From JBDTSW01 sp963799815 (GTDB lineage Bacteria; Actinomycetota; Thermoleophilia; Solirubrobacterales; 70-9): a stretch of DNA of 64,000 bases. The position numbers and the translations under genes were made by a program. Below the pieces are notes generated by a model. That model saw only the letters and a list, made by a program, of their open reading frames with translations, did not search any database and was not told the origin of the DNA. The stretch is taken from assembly GCA_963799815.1 (NCBI GenBank), contig CAWCYG010000004.1:868001-932000 (forward strand), in the 5' to 3' direction. Below are positions 38,225-46,024 of this stretch, piece after piece (position 1 is the first letter of the stretch; every line of letters begins with the position of its first letter).

Positions 38225-39297
38225 GGCTTCACCTCACTTTCCGCTTCATCGTCCCGAAGGCCGCGCCGGGTAACGCCCGCGCGGCGCATGAGCTCGGCGG
38301 TCCGATTCACCACATCTTCCTCCACCGCCCGGGCGGCAAGCCGAATCGCATTCGCGATCCCCGTCGCGCCCGAGCTTCCGTGGGCCACGATCGCCACGCC
38401 ATCCAACCCGAGCAGGATGGCCCCGCCGGTCCCATCGGGATCGAGCTCGCGACGTAGGCCCCCCAGGGCGGGCCGCATCATCAGTCCGCCGATGGCGGCG
38501 ATCGGATTGCTCCGCGCTGCTCGGCCCACCGCCTGACCCACAGCCTTCGCGGTTCCCTCCAGGGTCTTCAGTGCAACGTTGCCGGTAAAGCCGTCAGTGA
38601 CCACCACGTCGGCGTCGGTGGCCAGCAGGTCGCGGCCCTCGACGTTGCCGATGAAGAGGACCCCCTCCGCCTCGCGCAGCTTGGCGTGAGCCTCGATCAG
38701 CTCCAGCGTGCCCTTGCTCGCTTCCTCCCCGATCGAGAGCAGCGCGACGCGCGGGCGCTCGACGCCCAGGGCCACCTCCGCGAAAGCTGACCCCAGATAC
38801 GCGAACTGCACCAGATCGCCCGCTCGGGCCTCGCTGTTCGCCCCAACGTCGAGCACGAGCGTTGCGGTGTGATCCCTCCCTAGCGCCGGCGCCTGAACTG
38901 TCAGGGCTGGGCGACGGACCCCTTGGATCCGCCGCAGCGCGAACAGCGCCGCGGTCATGGTGGCGCCGGTTGGACCGGCGCTCACGAGCGCGTTCGAGCG
39001 ACCCTCGGCGACATCCGCGGCGGCGAGCACCACCGACGCATCCTTTCGAGACCGCACCGATGCGACAGGCTCGTCGTCGTTTGTGATCGCGCCCGGCGCG
39101 GGGACCATCTCGATGCGCTCGTCGTCGTCGAGCGGGCTCAGGGCCTCCTGATCGCCGAACACCCGCACCGAGATCCCATCCCGCGCGACCGCCCTGGCGC
39201 CCTCGATGATGACCTCGGCGCCTCGGTCGGCGCCGCGGCCGTCCAGGGCCACGGTGGGCCGCGCCGCGGAGGCCGACCGCCCGGGGCCGGCGTCCAT
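38221..39297 (-). CDS. plsX: Phosphate acyltransferase PlsX
   Basis: 358 residues from ATG 39297, whose first bases overlap the rpmF stop (TAATG). It converts acyl-ACP to acyl-phosphate, the substrate of PlsY. Family blocks: VALDGRGADRGAEVIIEGAR at the start (the usual DxMGGDxxP is altered to DGRGADRG), SALVSAGPTGATMTAALFAL-like region NALVSAGPTGATMTAALFAL, VLDVGANSEARAGDLVQFAY, VALLSIGEEASKGTLELIEA, EGRDLLATDADVVVTDGFTG and GVAIVAHGSSGATGIANAIR. Normal length. It is next to acpP and rpmF in the conserved order, so phospholipid initiation and ribosome genes share a transcript. Confidence 0.92.
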   Translation of the reverse strand: MDAGPGRSASAARPTVALDGRGADRGAEVIIEGARAVARDGISVRVFGDQEALSPLDDDERIEMVPAPGAITNDDEPVASVRSRKDASVVLAAADVAEGRSNALVSAGPTGATMTAALFALRRIQGVRRPALTVQAPALGRDHTATLVLDVGANSEARAGDLVQFAYLGSAFAEVALGVERPRVALLSIGEEASKGTLELIEAHAKLREAEGVLFIGNVEGRDLLATDADVVVTDGFTGNVALKTLEGTAKAVGQAVGRAARSNPIAAIGGLMMRPALGGLRRELDPDGTGGAILLGLDGVAIVAHGSSGATGIANAIRLAARAVEEDVVNRTAELMRRAGVTRRGLRDDEAESEVKP

Positions 39298-39509
39298 TAC
39301 TCCTCCGTGGTGGTGCTCGCTGCTTCGTCGCCGAGGTCCTGCCGGATCACCTCGCGGCCCGCGTAGGTGCCGCAGGTCGGGCAAACCCTGTGCGGCAGCC
39401 GTGGGCTATGGCAGCGCGGGCACTCGTTGAGGCGCACCTCTGGCGCACGATGATTGGCGCGCCGCTTGTCGCGGCGGGTCCGCGAGGTCCTTTTCTTCGG
39501 GACGGCCAT
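39297..39509 (-). CDS. rpmF: 50S ribosomal protein L32
   Basis: A 70-residue protein: MAVPKKRTSRTRRDKRRANH, then CPRCHSPRLPHRVCPTCGTY with two CxxC pairs for zinc, then AGREVIRQDLGDEAASTTTEE. Typical MAVPKKKxSxxxxxxRRA N-terminus. The end is somewhat longer and acidic. It overlaps plsX by one base, and lies 30 bases after the DUF177 gene; the DUF177-rpmF-plsX run is standard. A TACCAT hexamer (39521-39526) 11 bases upstream of the ATG may be its own -10. Confidence 0.95.
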   Translation of the reverse strand: MAVPKKRTSRTRRDKRRANHRAPEVRLNECPRCHSPRLPHRVCPTCGTYAGREVIRQDLGDEAASTTTEE

Positions 39510-39539
39510 GAAGGCCGAGGATGGTAGCTGGCCCGGGAC

Positions 39540-40052
39540 CTACCCATCGAGCTTTAGTCCGCGAAGCTTCTCCCAGCGTGGATCCGGCGGACGCTCGTGG
39601 TCGTGGCCTCCAGGCGGAGCGTCGTTCAACGACTCCCCACAGACATCACACAGGCCCGCGCAGTCGGCCCGGCACAAAAGCCTGGGAGGCAGGGCAAGGG
39701 CCAGCGCGTCGTGGGCCCAGTCGCCCAGCCGCAGCTCGCCGGCCTCGACGTAGGGGCTCTCCAACTCCTGCCCTCCACCGGGCTGGTCGACCTCGCGGGC
39801 ATCAACCTGGATCTCCATCTCGCTCTCGGCCAAGCACCGCATGCAGGGGCCCTCGAGCGTGGAGGTAAAGCGCAGCCGCAAAGCGTGCCCCGACGCCGTG
39901 CGGGAGATATCCAGCCGAGCATCCACGGGCTTCGTCACGTAGCGCTCGCCGGCGTAGGAGAGCTTTCCTGGATCGACGGATACGTCGAGGCGGCGGCCCT
40001 CGCCGGGTCGAAGTCCGAGGCGGTCGAGGTCGATCGTGTTAGATGCCGCCAT
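39540..40052 (-). CDS. yceD: DUF177 (YceD) family protein
   Basis: A 170-residue protein: DLDRLGLRPGEGRRLDVSVD, ARLDISRTASGHALRLRFTS, CMRCLAESEMEIQVDAREVD, and the Cys-containing C-terminus CRADCAGLCDVCGESLNDAP, with DPRWEKLRGLKLDG at the end. This is the YceD family, always found upstream of rpmF; plant homologues affect 23S rRNA accumulation. Two Cys clusters (CMRC and CRADCAGLCDVC) suggest zinc binding. It starts at ATG 40052, 31 bases from the divergent methyltransferase at 40083. Full length. Confidence 0.88.
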   Translation of the reverse strand: MAASNTIDLDRLGLRPGEGRRLDVSVDPGKLSYAGERYVTKPVDARLDISRTASGHALRLRFTSTLEGPCMRCLAESEMEIQVDAREVDQPGGGQELESPYVEAGELRLGDWAHDALALALPPRLLCRADCAGLCDVCGESLNDAPPGGHDHERPPDPRWEKLRGLKLDG

Positions 40053-40082
40053 GGGTCAGAGGCGAGGGTAGCGAGGGCGATC

Positions 40083-40655
40083 ATGCCCCCGGACATCACC
40101 GGAGCGCGCGCCGAGAGCGGCCAGTTTCACGACGATCCCGCGACCTACCTGGCGGGGATCACGGCTGACGTGCCGCGCTACGCGGAGCTTCAGGACGAGG
40201 CCATCGCGGCGATCCCGTTCCCGCCCACCCGCGTGCTCGAGTTGGGCATCGGGACCGGCGAGACCACGAAGCGGCTGCTCGCCGCTTATCCCACCGCGGA
40301 GGTCACCGGGCTCGACGCCAGCCCCGAGATGGCGTTCCGCGGGCGCGAGCTCGGGATCGAGGTACGCCTTGCGCGGATGGAGGACCCGCTACCGGATGGG
40401 CCGTGGGACCTCGTCATCGGCGTGCTCTCAGTGCACCACCTCACCGACGATGCCAAGCGCGATCTGTTCCGCCGGGTGCGCCAGGAAGCTCGCGCGCTCG
40501 TCATCGGCGACGTCGTGCTCACCGAGCCCCAGGTCGCCTCGCTGCAGCCGGGCGTCGACATGCCAGCCTCACCCACGGACCAGGCGGAGTGGTGCGGCGG
40601 CGAGGTGGTCTGGACGGGCGACGACCTCGCCGTGATCAGGGCAACGTACGACTAG
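40083..40655 (+). CDS. Class I SAM-dependent methyltransferase
   Basis: A 190-residue protein with AIAAIPFPPTRVLELGIGTG (motif I ELGIGTGETTKRL), AEVTGLDASPEMAFRGRELG, ARMEDPLPDGPWDLVIGVLS and VHHLTDDAKRDLFRRVRQEA. The LxVHHLxDxxKxxLFRRV block is typical of Methyltransf_25/11 small-molecule enzymes that resemble tRNA or ubiquinone methylases in topology. The substrate is unknown. It has a GAGGG ribosome site about 7 bases before ATG 40083. It stands divergent from DUF177 and converges with the cupredoxin-like gene at 40664 (8 bases apart). An isolated plus-strand gene in a minus-strand block, so it may be a later insertion. Confidence 0.85.
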   Translation: MPPDITGARAESGQFHDDPATYLAGITADVPRYAELQDEAIAAIPFPPTRVLELGIGTGETTKRLLAAYPTAEVTGLDASPEMAFRGRELGIEVRLARMEDPLPDGPWDLVIGVLSVHHLTDDAKRDLFRRVRQEARALVIGDVVLTEPQVASLQPGVDMPASPTDQAEWCGGEVVWTGDDLAVIRATYD

Positions 40656-40663
40656 GGCAGCGC

Positions 40664-41143
40664 CTACCCGATGTCGAACTCCTCGAGCTGGCCGAGCTTG
40701 TAGTGCGGGCCCTCGGGGCCCGAGATCGGGCACAGCATCGCGTAGCTGCCCGCCTCGATCGGATTGCGCACCTTGGCCTCGACGGTCTTACCGGGCTTCG
40801 CCTCGGCCTGCGCGACGATCTCGGCGGAGCCCTTCTCGCCCTCGAGCTCGATCGCCTCGTCGACGGTGAAGCCCTCGTTGATGCGGGCGAAGATCATCAC
40901 GTGAAACTCCTTGCCCTGGTTGTCGAAGGTGACGGACTTCGTCTCCTCCGTCGGCGTTGCGGAGAGGTCGAACGAGTACTCCTCGGCCGTCACGGTCACG
41001 TCCTCGGCGCTCGCGGCATCCTCTGCCCCGCCATCCGATTCGCCTTCGTCGTCTCCGCATGCCGCGGCCCCAAAGATGAGCGTCGCGGCGGCAAGCAGCG
41101 CCACCCCGGCGCGACCACGCGTCGTGGTCGTGGTCCCAGTCAT
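40664..41143 (-). CDS. Cupredoxin-like lipoprotein
   Basis: 159 residues from ATG 41143. A lipoprotein signal with ALLAAATLIFGAAACGDDEG puts the lipidated Cys at residue 29; an Asp/Glu/Gly-rich linker follows. The rest resembles a plastocyanin-type beta-sandwich: VTVTAEEYSFDLSATPTEET, VTFDNQGKEFHVMIFARINE with the first His ligand, and VRNPIEAGSYAMLCPISGPE with a Cys, then EGPHYKLGQLEEF with a second His. Cupredoxins bind copper with His, Cys, His and Met; Cys and two His are here, Met less clear. It is anchored on the outer face of the membrane. Role (electron transfer or copper storage) not determined. GGGGG lies near the start. Confidence 0.75.
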   Translation of the reverse strand: MTGTTTTTRGRAGVALLAAATLIFGAAACGDDEGESDGGAEDAASAEDVTVTAEEYSFDLSATPTEETKSVTFDNQGKEFHVMIFARINEGFTVDEAIELEGEKGSAEIVAQAEAKPGKTVEAKVRNPIEAGSYAMLCPISGPEGPHYKLGQLEEFDIG

Positions 41144-41269
41144 GAGCACACCCCCATGGCTTAGTAACGGCCCCGAGGCGGGACCCTAGCCATCGCTGCT
41201 GGCACGTGCGCCGGTTCAGTACGTCGCGCAGTCGTATCGCTGCGGCCCCCGCTGGTCGCGAGAGGGTGA

Positions 41270-41737
41270 CTAGCCGACTTCTGCGGGCTCTTCCTCGCGG
41301 CCCGCGAGGCGATCGCGGCCGCGCTGGACCGCAGCGAGGAACTTCTGGAGGTTGACCTCGAGCGTCGAGAGGATCTCGTCCGCGTAGTCCTCGGCGCCGA
41401 GGCGAATCTGGCGCTCGGTCTCGCGCGCGTCCTCGATGATCTCCTCGGCGGCGCGCTCGGCCTGCTTGTAGACCTCCTCGTCTGAGATCAGGCGGGATTG
41501 CTGATCGCGGGCCTCCTTGACCACGCGCTCGGCCTCGCGCTTGGCCTCCGCCAGCATCTCCTGGCGCTCCTTGACGATCCAGCGCGCCTGCTTGATCTCC
41601 TCGGGGATCGTGGCGCGCATCTGGTCGAGCAGATCGTAGATCTCCTCACGGTCCACCCGCACCTGGTCGGTCAGCGGAACCGGCCGGGCGTTGTGGATCA
41701 GGTCGTCGAGCTTGTCAATGAGGACGAGAACGTCCAT
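41270..41737 (-). CDS. SepIVA/DivIVA-like coiled-coil protein
   Basis: A 155-residue protein almost entirely coiled coil: MDVLVLIDKLDDLIHNARPV, PLTDQVRVDREEIYDLLDQM, RATIPEEIKQARWIVKERQE, MLAEAKREAERVVKEARDQQ and RAAEEIIEDARETERQIRLG. This fits the actinobacterial family of mycobacterial Rv2927c (SepIVA), a septal factor with a DivIVA-like domain; the RxDREEIYDLLDQMR block is the conserved core. It lies between the DUF177/rpmF and coaD/rsmD genes, as Rv2927c does near rnc and rsmD-coaD. Probably cytosolic and membrane-adjacent at division sites. Start ATG 41737, with TAAGCT 13 bases upstream. Confidence 0.75.
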   Translation of the reverse strand: MDVLVLIDKLDDLIHNARPVPLTDQVRVDREEIYDLLDQMRATIPEEIKQARWIVKERQEMLAEAKREAERVVKEARDQQSRLISDEEVYKQAERAAEEIIEDARETERQIRLGAEDYADEILSTLEVNLQKFLAAVQRGRDRLAGREEEPAEVG

Positions 41738-41823
41738 AAGTCAGGCGGAAAGCTTAAGGGTTTGCGGGGATTTCACGAGCTTCGTGCGCTGTTTTGGGAC
41801 TTGCCTGCAAGCTCTTGCCCAGA

Positions 41824-42315
41824 TCATCGTGCCGCTCGCTCTGAAAGCGCGTCGGCGACGGGCTCGGGTACCAGGTCCGTGACGTCGCCCCCGAAAGTCG
41901 CCATCTCCTTCACGCCGGTGGAGGACAGAAAGCTGTAGTCGGGAGAGGCGATGATATAGACGGATTCGATCTCGGGCGCCAGTTTGCGGTTGAGCTGAAC
42001 CATCTCGAACTCGTACTCGTAGTCGGAGATCGCCCGCAGGCCCTTCACGATCGCAGCGGCGCCCTGCTCCCTCGCGAATTCGACGACCAGGTTGGTGAAG
42101 ATCTCCACCCGGACGTTCTCGATCTCGAGCGAGCGCTCGAGGAAGTCCTTGCGCTCGGCGGGCGTGAACATCGCCTGCGACTTCCGCGGCGATTGCCCGA
42201 CAACGCCTACGACCACGGTGTCAAAGACGCGAGCGGCTCTGGTGATGATGTCGACGTGTCCGTTGGTGACCGGGTCGTAGCTGCCCGGGCACACGGCCAC
42301 CCGGGGCTCAGCCAC
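41824..42315 (-). CDS. coaD: Phosphopantetheine adenylyltransferase
   Basis: A 163-residue protein. AVCPGSYDPVTNGHVDIITR holds the T/HxGH nucleotidyltransferase motif (TNGH), followed by RAARVFDTVVVGVVGQSPRK, VEFAREQGAAAIVKGLRAIS and SVYIIASPDYSFLSSTGVKE with the ISSTxVRE-like second motif. It adenylates 4'-phosphopantetheine to dephospho-CoA in CoA synthesis. Length is normal. Its start overlaps the rsmD end by 8 bases, so they are coupled, a pairing common to many bacteria. Minor variation SSTGVKE replaces SSTxVRE. Confidence 0.95.
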   Translation of the reverse strand: MAEPRVAVCPGSYDPVTNGHVDIITRAARVFDTVVVGVVGQSPRKSQAMFTPAERKDFLERSLEIENVRVEIFTNLVVEFAREQGAAAIVKGLRAISDYEYEFEMVQLNRKLAPEIESVYIIASPDYSFLSSTGVKEMATFGGDVTDLVPEPVADALSERAAR

Positions 42316-42829
42316 CGTAGATCCCGACGTGGGTGTTTCCGTAGGTTCGCTCCATCGCCGGCTCGAGCGTCATCGTCAGGGGACTGCGCGCGGCGCTCTC
42401 GACGACGAAGCGCCCGCCGTCCGCCAAGCGAGGGGGAATGAGGCTGTCGAGCAAGCCTTGCAAGCGGTCGGCGAGTGTATAGGGGGGATCACAGAAAATC
42501 AGCTGATAAGCCCCCTCGTCGCGGCGCAGGAACCGCTCGGCGTCCGACCGAACGATCGTGAGGCGCGGATGCAGGCCAAGCCGCTCGACGTTGGCCTGCA
42601 GCAGCGCTGTGTTGTCGTCCACCGCCGTGGCCCGCGCCGCCCCGCGAGAGACCGCCTCGATCGCGAGCGCGCCCGTTCCGGTGAACAGATCGAGCACCTC
42701 CGCTCCCGAGATATCGCCGAGCAGGGAGAAGATCGCCTCGCGCACGCGGTCCGAGGTGGGACGCACCTCGCTGCCGCGCGGCGGTGAGGACAGGCGGCGC
42801 CCTCGAAGCTCGCCGGCGACTACGCGCAC
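42308..42829 (-). CDS. rsmD: 16S rRNA m2G966 methyltransferase RsmD
   Basis: A 173-residue methyltransferase: MRVVAGELRGRRLSSPPRGS, RPTSDRVREAIFSLLGDISG, EVLDLFTGTGALAIEAVSRG (SAM site) and the N6/N2-type catalytic DPPYTLADRLQGLLDSL. It methylates G966 of 16S rRNA at N2 in the late 30S. Conserved RPTSDRVREAIF is family specific. It precedes coaD with an 8-base overlap and follows recG by 16 bases, so recG-rsmD-coaD is one operon. The C-terminus (GNTHVGIYGG) is standard. Confidence 0.95.
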   Translation of the reverse strand: MRVVAGELRGRRLSSPPRGSEVRPTSDRVREAIFSLLGDISGAEVLDLFTGTGALAIEAVSRGAARATAVDDNTALLQANVERLGLHPRLTIVRSDAERFLRRDEGAYQLIFCDPPYTLADRLQGLLDSLIPPRLADGGRFVVESAARSPLTMTLEPAMERTYGNTHVGIYGG

Positions 42830-42845
42830 CGGAACCCAGTGCCGC

Positions 42846-45047
42846 TCACGCGGCGAGCTGCTCCGTGCGCTCGTCGCCGTGGCGGCGTCGGACGGCGTCG
42901 ATCAGGGGGCCCAGCTCGGCCACGTCGAGTGAGCCGTAGCGCCCGAGGAGGGCTTGCACCTCCCTGCGCGCCGCCGCGAGCAGCTCGAAGTCATCCGGCA
43001 GGATCGCGGCCGCGAACGTGGGCAACCCATGCTGGCGCGTTCCGAGGATCTCCCCCTCACCCCGCAAGGTCAGGTCGACCTCCGCGAGCTTGAACCCGTC
43101 ACGCTCGGTCTCGATCGCCTCCATCCGCTTCGCCCCGAGCTCGGAGCCCTCCTCGGCGAAGAGGATGCAGTGCGAATCGTGTGCACCTCTTCCGACTCGG
43201 CCCCGCAGCTGGTGCAGCTGCGAGAGGCCAAAGCGCTCTGCACCCTCGACGATCATGACGCTGGCGTTGGCGACATCGACACCGACCTCGATCACGCTCG
43301 TCGCCACCAAGACGTCGGCGCCGCCCGACGCGAACGCCTCCATCGCCGAAGCTTTGTCCGGCGTCGGCATCTGACCGTGCAGGAGCTCCACTCGGAAGTC
43401 GGCGAACTCGCTCGCGGCGAGCCGGGCGGCCTCGTCCGAGGCCGCCTTTGCCTCGAGCTTTGCCGACTCCGACACCAGTGGACAGACGACGTACGCCTGA
43501 CGACCCTCCCGGAGCTTCTCGCGCACGAACTCGTAAGCGCCGGCGCGCTTCGTCTCGCCCACCACCCACGTTCGCACCGGCTGTCGCCCAGGCGGAAGCT
43601 CGCGCAGCGCGGTCGTGTCGAGATCGCCGTAGGCGGTCATGGAGAGCGTGCGCGGAATCGGTGTCGCGGTCATATGGAGCACATGCGGCGCGGCCGATCC
43701 CGGCCCCTTCGCGTCGAGGGATGCGCGCTGGCGTACGCCGAAACGATGCTGCTCATCGACCACACAGACCTGAAGACGGGCGAAGCCGACGTCGGGCTCG
43801 ATCAGGGCATGTGTGCCCACCACCAGCCCGAGCTCGCCAGTCGCGAGGCGCCCCAGGTACTCCCGGCGCTGCCGGGCGGGCGTCGCACCGGTGAGCAGGG
43901 CAAAGGGGATGTGCTCCCGTGCGAGGAGCCTTGCGAGGGTCGCGGCGTGCTGCTCCGCGAGCGTCTCGGTGGGAGCCATGAGAGCGGCCTGGCCGCCCGC
44001 CTCGACGGCGCGAAGCATCGTGTGGAGCGCCACCAGGGTCTTGCCGCTGCCCACCTCTCCCATCAATAGCCGCTGCATCGGCACATCGCCGACAAGATCG
44101 GCATCGATCTCCTCGATCGCGCGAAGCTGATCGCCAGTCGGGTCGAACGGGAGGGAGCGAAGCCAGCGCGCGCTGATCGCCCCGGGCGGATCCAGCGGGA
44201 CACCGGGACGCTCTGCGATGCGGCGCCCCCGGCGCGTGGCGAGCGCCGCCTGGTGGAGGAAGAGCTCCTCGAAGGCGAGGCGGCGACGCGCAGTCTCGGC
44301 ACGCTCGCGATGGTGCGGAAAGTGGGCCTCCTTCAACGCGTCGGCGCCGCCGGGGAGGCGAAGACGGGCGCGGAGCTCGGCAGGCAGCGGCTCGATCGTT
44401 TGCGCGGCCGTGGGCAGAGCCTGCCACACCCACTCGCGGATTCGGCGCGGACGCAGTCGCTCCGTGGCGGGGTGCACCGCGACCAGGTCCGTGGTGTCGA
44501 GCACGCTGGGAGCACCCCCCTCTCCCACGATCTCATGCGTCTCGACCCTGAAATTGCGTCGTTCGAGCTTCCCGCGCAGCAAGACCTTGGTGCCAGGCTT
44601 GAGCTTCTCAGCCAGCCACGCCTGGTTGAACCAGATCGCGGTGATCGTGCCGCTTCCGTCGGCGACAACTGCCTCGAGGATTCGCAGGCGCCCTCGCGTC
44701 GGCCGAACGCGGGCGTTCCGGACCTCGACCAGGATCGTGGTCGTCTCGGAGATCCGAAGATCAACGATCTGCTTCTGCGGGGCCGGGTCACGGTACCCGT
44801 GCGGCAGGTGCCAGAGGAGGTCACCGACTGTCTCGATCCCGATCTGCGCAGCGGTCGCCGCCAGCTTCGTGCCGATGCCCTGCAGTGCTGTGAGCGGCGC
44901 GCCGAGCAGGCTCGGGCGGGGCTTCGAGCGAATGGGTGTCGCGGCGAGCGCCTCGATATCGCGGGGCACGCCGGAGCCGAACGCAACCGGCGGCACCGGC
45001 GCCTTGAGGGCTTCGGATCGGGCGGCGGCTAGGCACGCAGGGGTCAT
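42846..45047 (-). CDS. recG: ATP-dependent DNA helicase RecG
   Basis: A 733-residue superfamily 2 helicase. Wedge/OB region: VGDLLWHLPHGYRDPAPQKQ, IVDLRISETTTILVEVRNAR, ITAIWFNQAWLAEKLKPGTK. Helicase motifs: QRLLMGEVGSGKTLVALHTM (Walker A GEVGSGKT), LVVGTHALI, VVDEQHRFGVRQR (DEQH box), HVLHMTATPIPRTLSMTAYG and TSVIEVGVDVANASVMIVEG, LHQLRGRVGRG (motif VI). It reverses stalled forks and branch-migrates Holliday junctions. The first ~45 residues have no family counterpart; GTG 44969 is an alternative start. ATG 45047 lies back to back with the DUF427-like remnant's ATG (45046). It heads the recG-rsmD-coaD run. Confidence 0.93.
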   Translation of the reverse strand: MTPACLAAARSEALKAPVPPVAFGSGVPRDIEALAATPIRSKPRPSLLGAPLTALQGIGTKLAATAAQIGIETVGDLLWHLPHGYRDPAPQKQIVDLRISETTTILVEVRNARVRPTRGRLRILEAVVADGSGTITAIWFNQAWLAEKLKPGTKVLLRGKLERRNFRVETHEIVGEGGAPSVLDTTDLVAVHPATERLRPRRIREWVWQALPTAAQTIEPLPAELRARLRLPGGADALKEAHFPHHRERAETARRRLAFEELFLHQAALATRRGRRIAERPGVPLDPPGAISARWLRSLPFDPTGDQLRAIEEIDADLVGDVPMQRLLMGEVGSGKTLVALHTMLRAVEAGGQAALMAPTETLAEQHAATLARLLAREHIPFALLTGATPARQRREYLGRLATGELGLVVGTHALIEPDVGFARLQVCVVDEQHRFGVRQRASLDAKGPGSAAPHVLHMTATPIPRTLSMTAYGDLDTTALRELPPGRQPVRTWVVGETKRAGAYEFVREKLREGRQAYVVCPLVSESAKLEAKAASDEAARLAASEFADFRVELLHGQMPTPDKASAMEAFASGGADVLVATSVIEVGVDVANASVMIVEGAERFGLSQLHQLRGRVGRGAHDSHCILFAEEGSELGAKRMEAIETERDGFKLAEVDLTLRGEGEILGTRQHGLPTFAAAILPDDFELLAAARREVQALLGRYGSLDVAELGPLIDAVRRRHGDERTEQLAA

Positions 45048-45249
45048 GACCCAAGCGTACGGCCGCGCCGAGCGGAAACGATCGGGCCCGAAGGGCAAAA
45101 CGCACTGCGAGTGGAAGGGAACGGCCTCCTGCTTCGACGCGATCGCCGGCCAGGAGGTCCGCCCGCGCGCCGCCTGGACGTACCAGGGCCCAAACGCTGC
45201 CTTCGCCGAGGGCCCATTCAAGGGAGCAGCGGGCACCGAGGGCTGGTGA
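45046..45249 (+). pseudogene. DUF427-like protein fragment (67 aa)
   Basis: From ATG 45046 the frame reads MTQAYGRAERKRSGPKGKTH, CEWKGTASCFDAIAGQEVRP, RAAWTYQGPNAAFAEGPFKG, AAGTEGW. The CEWKGxAxxxD...RAAWxYxxP pattern is the C-terminal half of DUF427, which normally has 90-130 residues with an N-terminal YY-containing half absent here. The start abuts the recG ATG on the other strand (ATG 45047 minus, overlapping bases). I take it as a truncated remnant or a shortened domain; a short functional protein is less likely. Codon usage fits the region. Confidence 0.5.
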
Positions 45250-45256
45250 GGCGCGC

Positions 45257-46024
45257 CTAGGCGGGCGTCGGAGCGGCGACCCGGTTGCGGTGCCGCGCGA
45301 ACATCTCCTCTACCCAGGTGTAGCCACGGCGGTCTTTGAGTGGGGCCCGGAACTCTTCGAAGCCCGCGGGCGGGTCCCAGATCGCGCGTGGGGCCTCGGG
45401 CGGGAGCACCAGCGGGTAGAAGAGCGACGCGGCGGTCAGGTCCGCCACCGTCAGGGAGTCTCCTACGAGGTAGCCCGTCTCGCCGAGCTCCGTTTCCAGC
45501 TTGTCGAGGGCGGCCAGCACCCCGCGACGCGCCTCCTCGGCCCGCTCGTCGTCGTGGACACCGAAGCGCAAGCCAACGTATGCAGATGCTCCCTTGCGCG
45601 CGAGCCCCTTCGCCGTGCCAAACGGCTTCGGAAGCGCGCTCGCCGCGACGTTCTCCATGGGCTCGTGATCCTTGCTGAGCTCGTGCCAGGCGAGCAGGCG
45701 AATCTGCGGACCGAGACCCTCGTCGAAGTAGTCCTCGAGGGCAAGAGCATGCTCCCGCTCGGCGGGGTCAGTGGGATAGAGGGGAAACTCCGGGTAGAGC
45801 TCTTCCAGGGCCCCGAGGATCGCGGTTGAATCGCCGACGTGACGGCCATCGATCGAGAGGATCGGGAAGGTCTTCTCGGACCCGCGCGTAAGCCAGAGCG
45901 CAATCGCCATGTGGCTCGGTGGCGGCGGTGCCCGGCGTTCGTGATCGACGCCCTTGAGCTCCAGAGCCCACCGCACCTTCTCGCTGTAGTGGGACACGGG
46001 TATGTGCCAAAGAACCGGCCTCAT
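45257..46024 (-). CDS. Glutathione S-transferase-like protein
   Basis: About 255 residues from ATG 46024, overlapping the FakA-like stop as ATGA. The N-terminal thioredoxin-like domain reads MRPVLWHIPVSHYSEKVRWA, with a Ser/Tyr-containing catalytic region, LELKGVDHERR, and KTFPILSIDGRHVGDSTAIL with the cis-Pro and Glu/Asp-Ser pair typical of GSTs. The C-terminal helical domain includes LEDYFDEGLGPQIRLLAWHE and VGDSLTVADLTAASLFYPLV. Actinobacteria often lack glutathione, so the thiol partner (mycothiol or other) is unclear. It is coupled to the FakA-like gene, an odd pairing. Cytosolic. Confidence 0.85.
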   Translation of the reverse strand: MRPVLWHIPVSHYSEKVRWALELKGVDHERRAPPPPSHMAIALWLTRGSEKTFPILSIDGRHVGDSTAILGALEELYPEFPLYPTDPAEREHALALEDYFDEGLGPQIRLLAWHELSKDHEPMENVAASALPKPFGTAKGLARKGASAYVGLRFGVHDDERAEEARRGVLAALDKLETELGETGYLVGDSLTVADLTAASLFYPLVLPPEAPRAIWDPPAGFEEFRAPLKDRRGYTWVEEMFARHRNRVAAPTPA

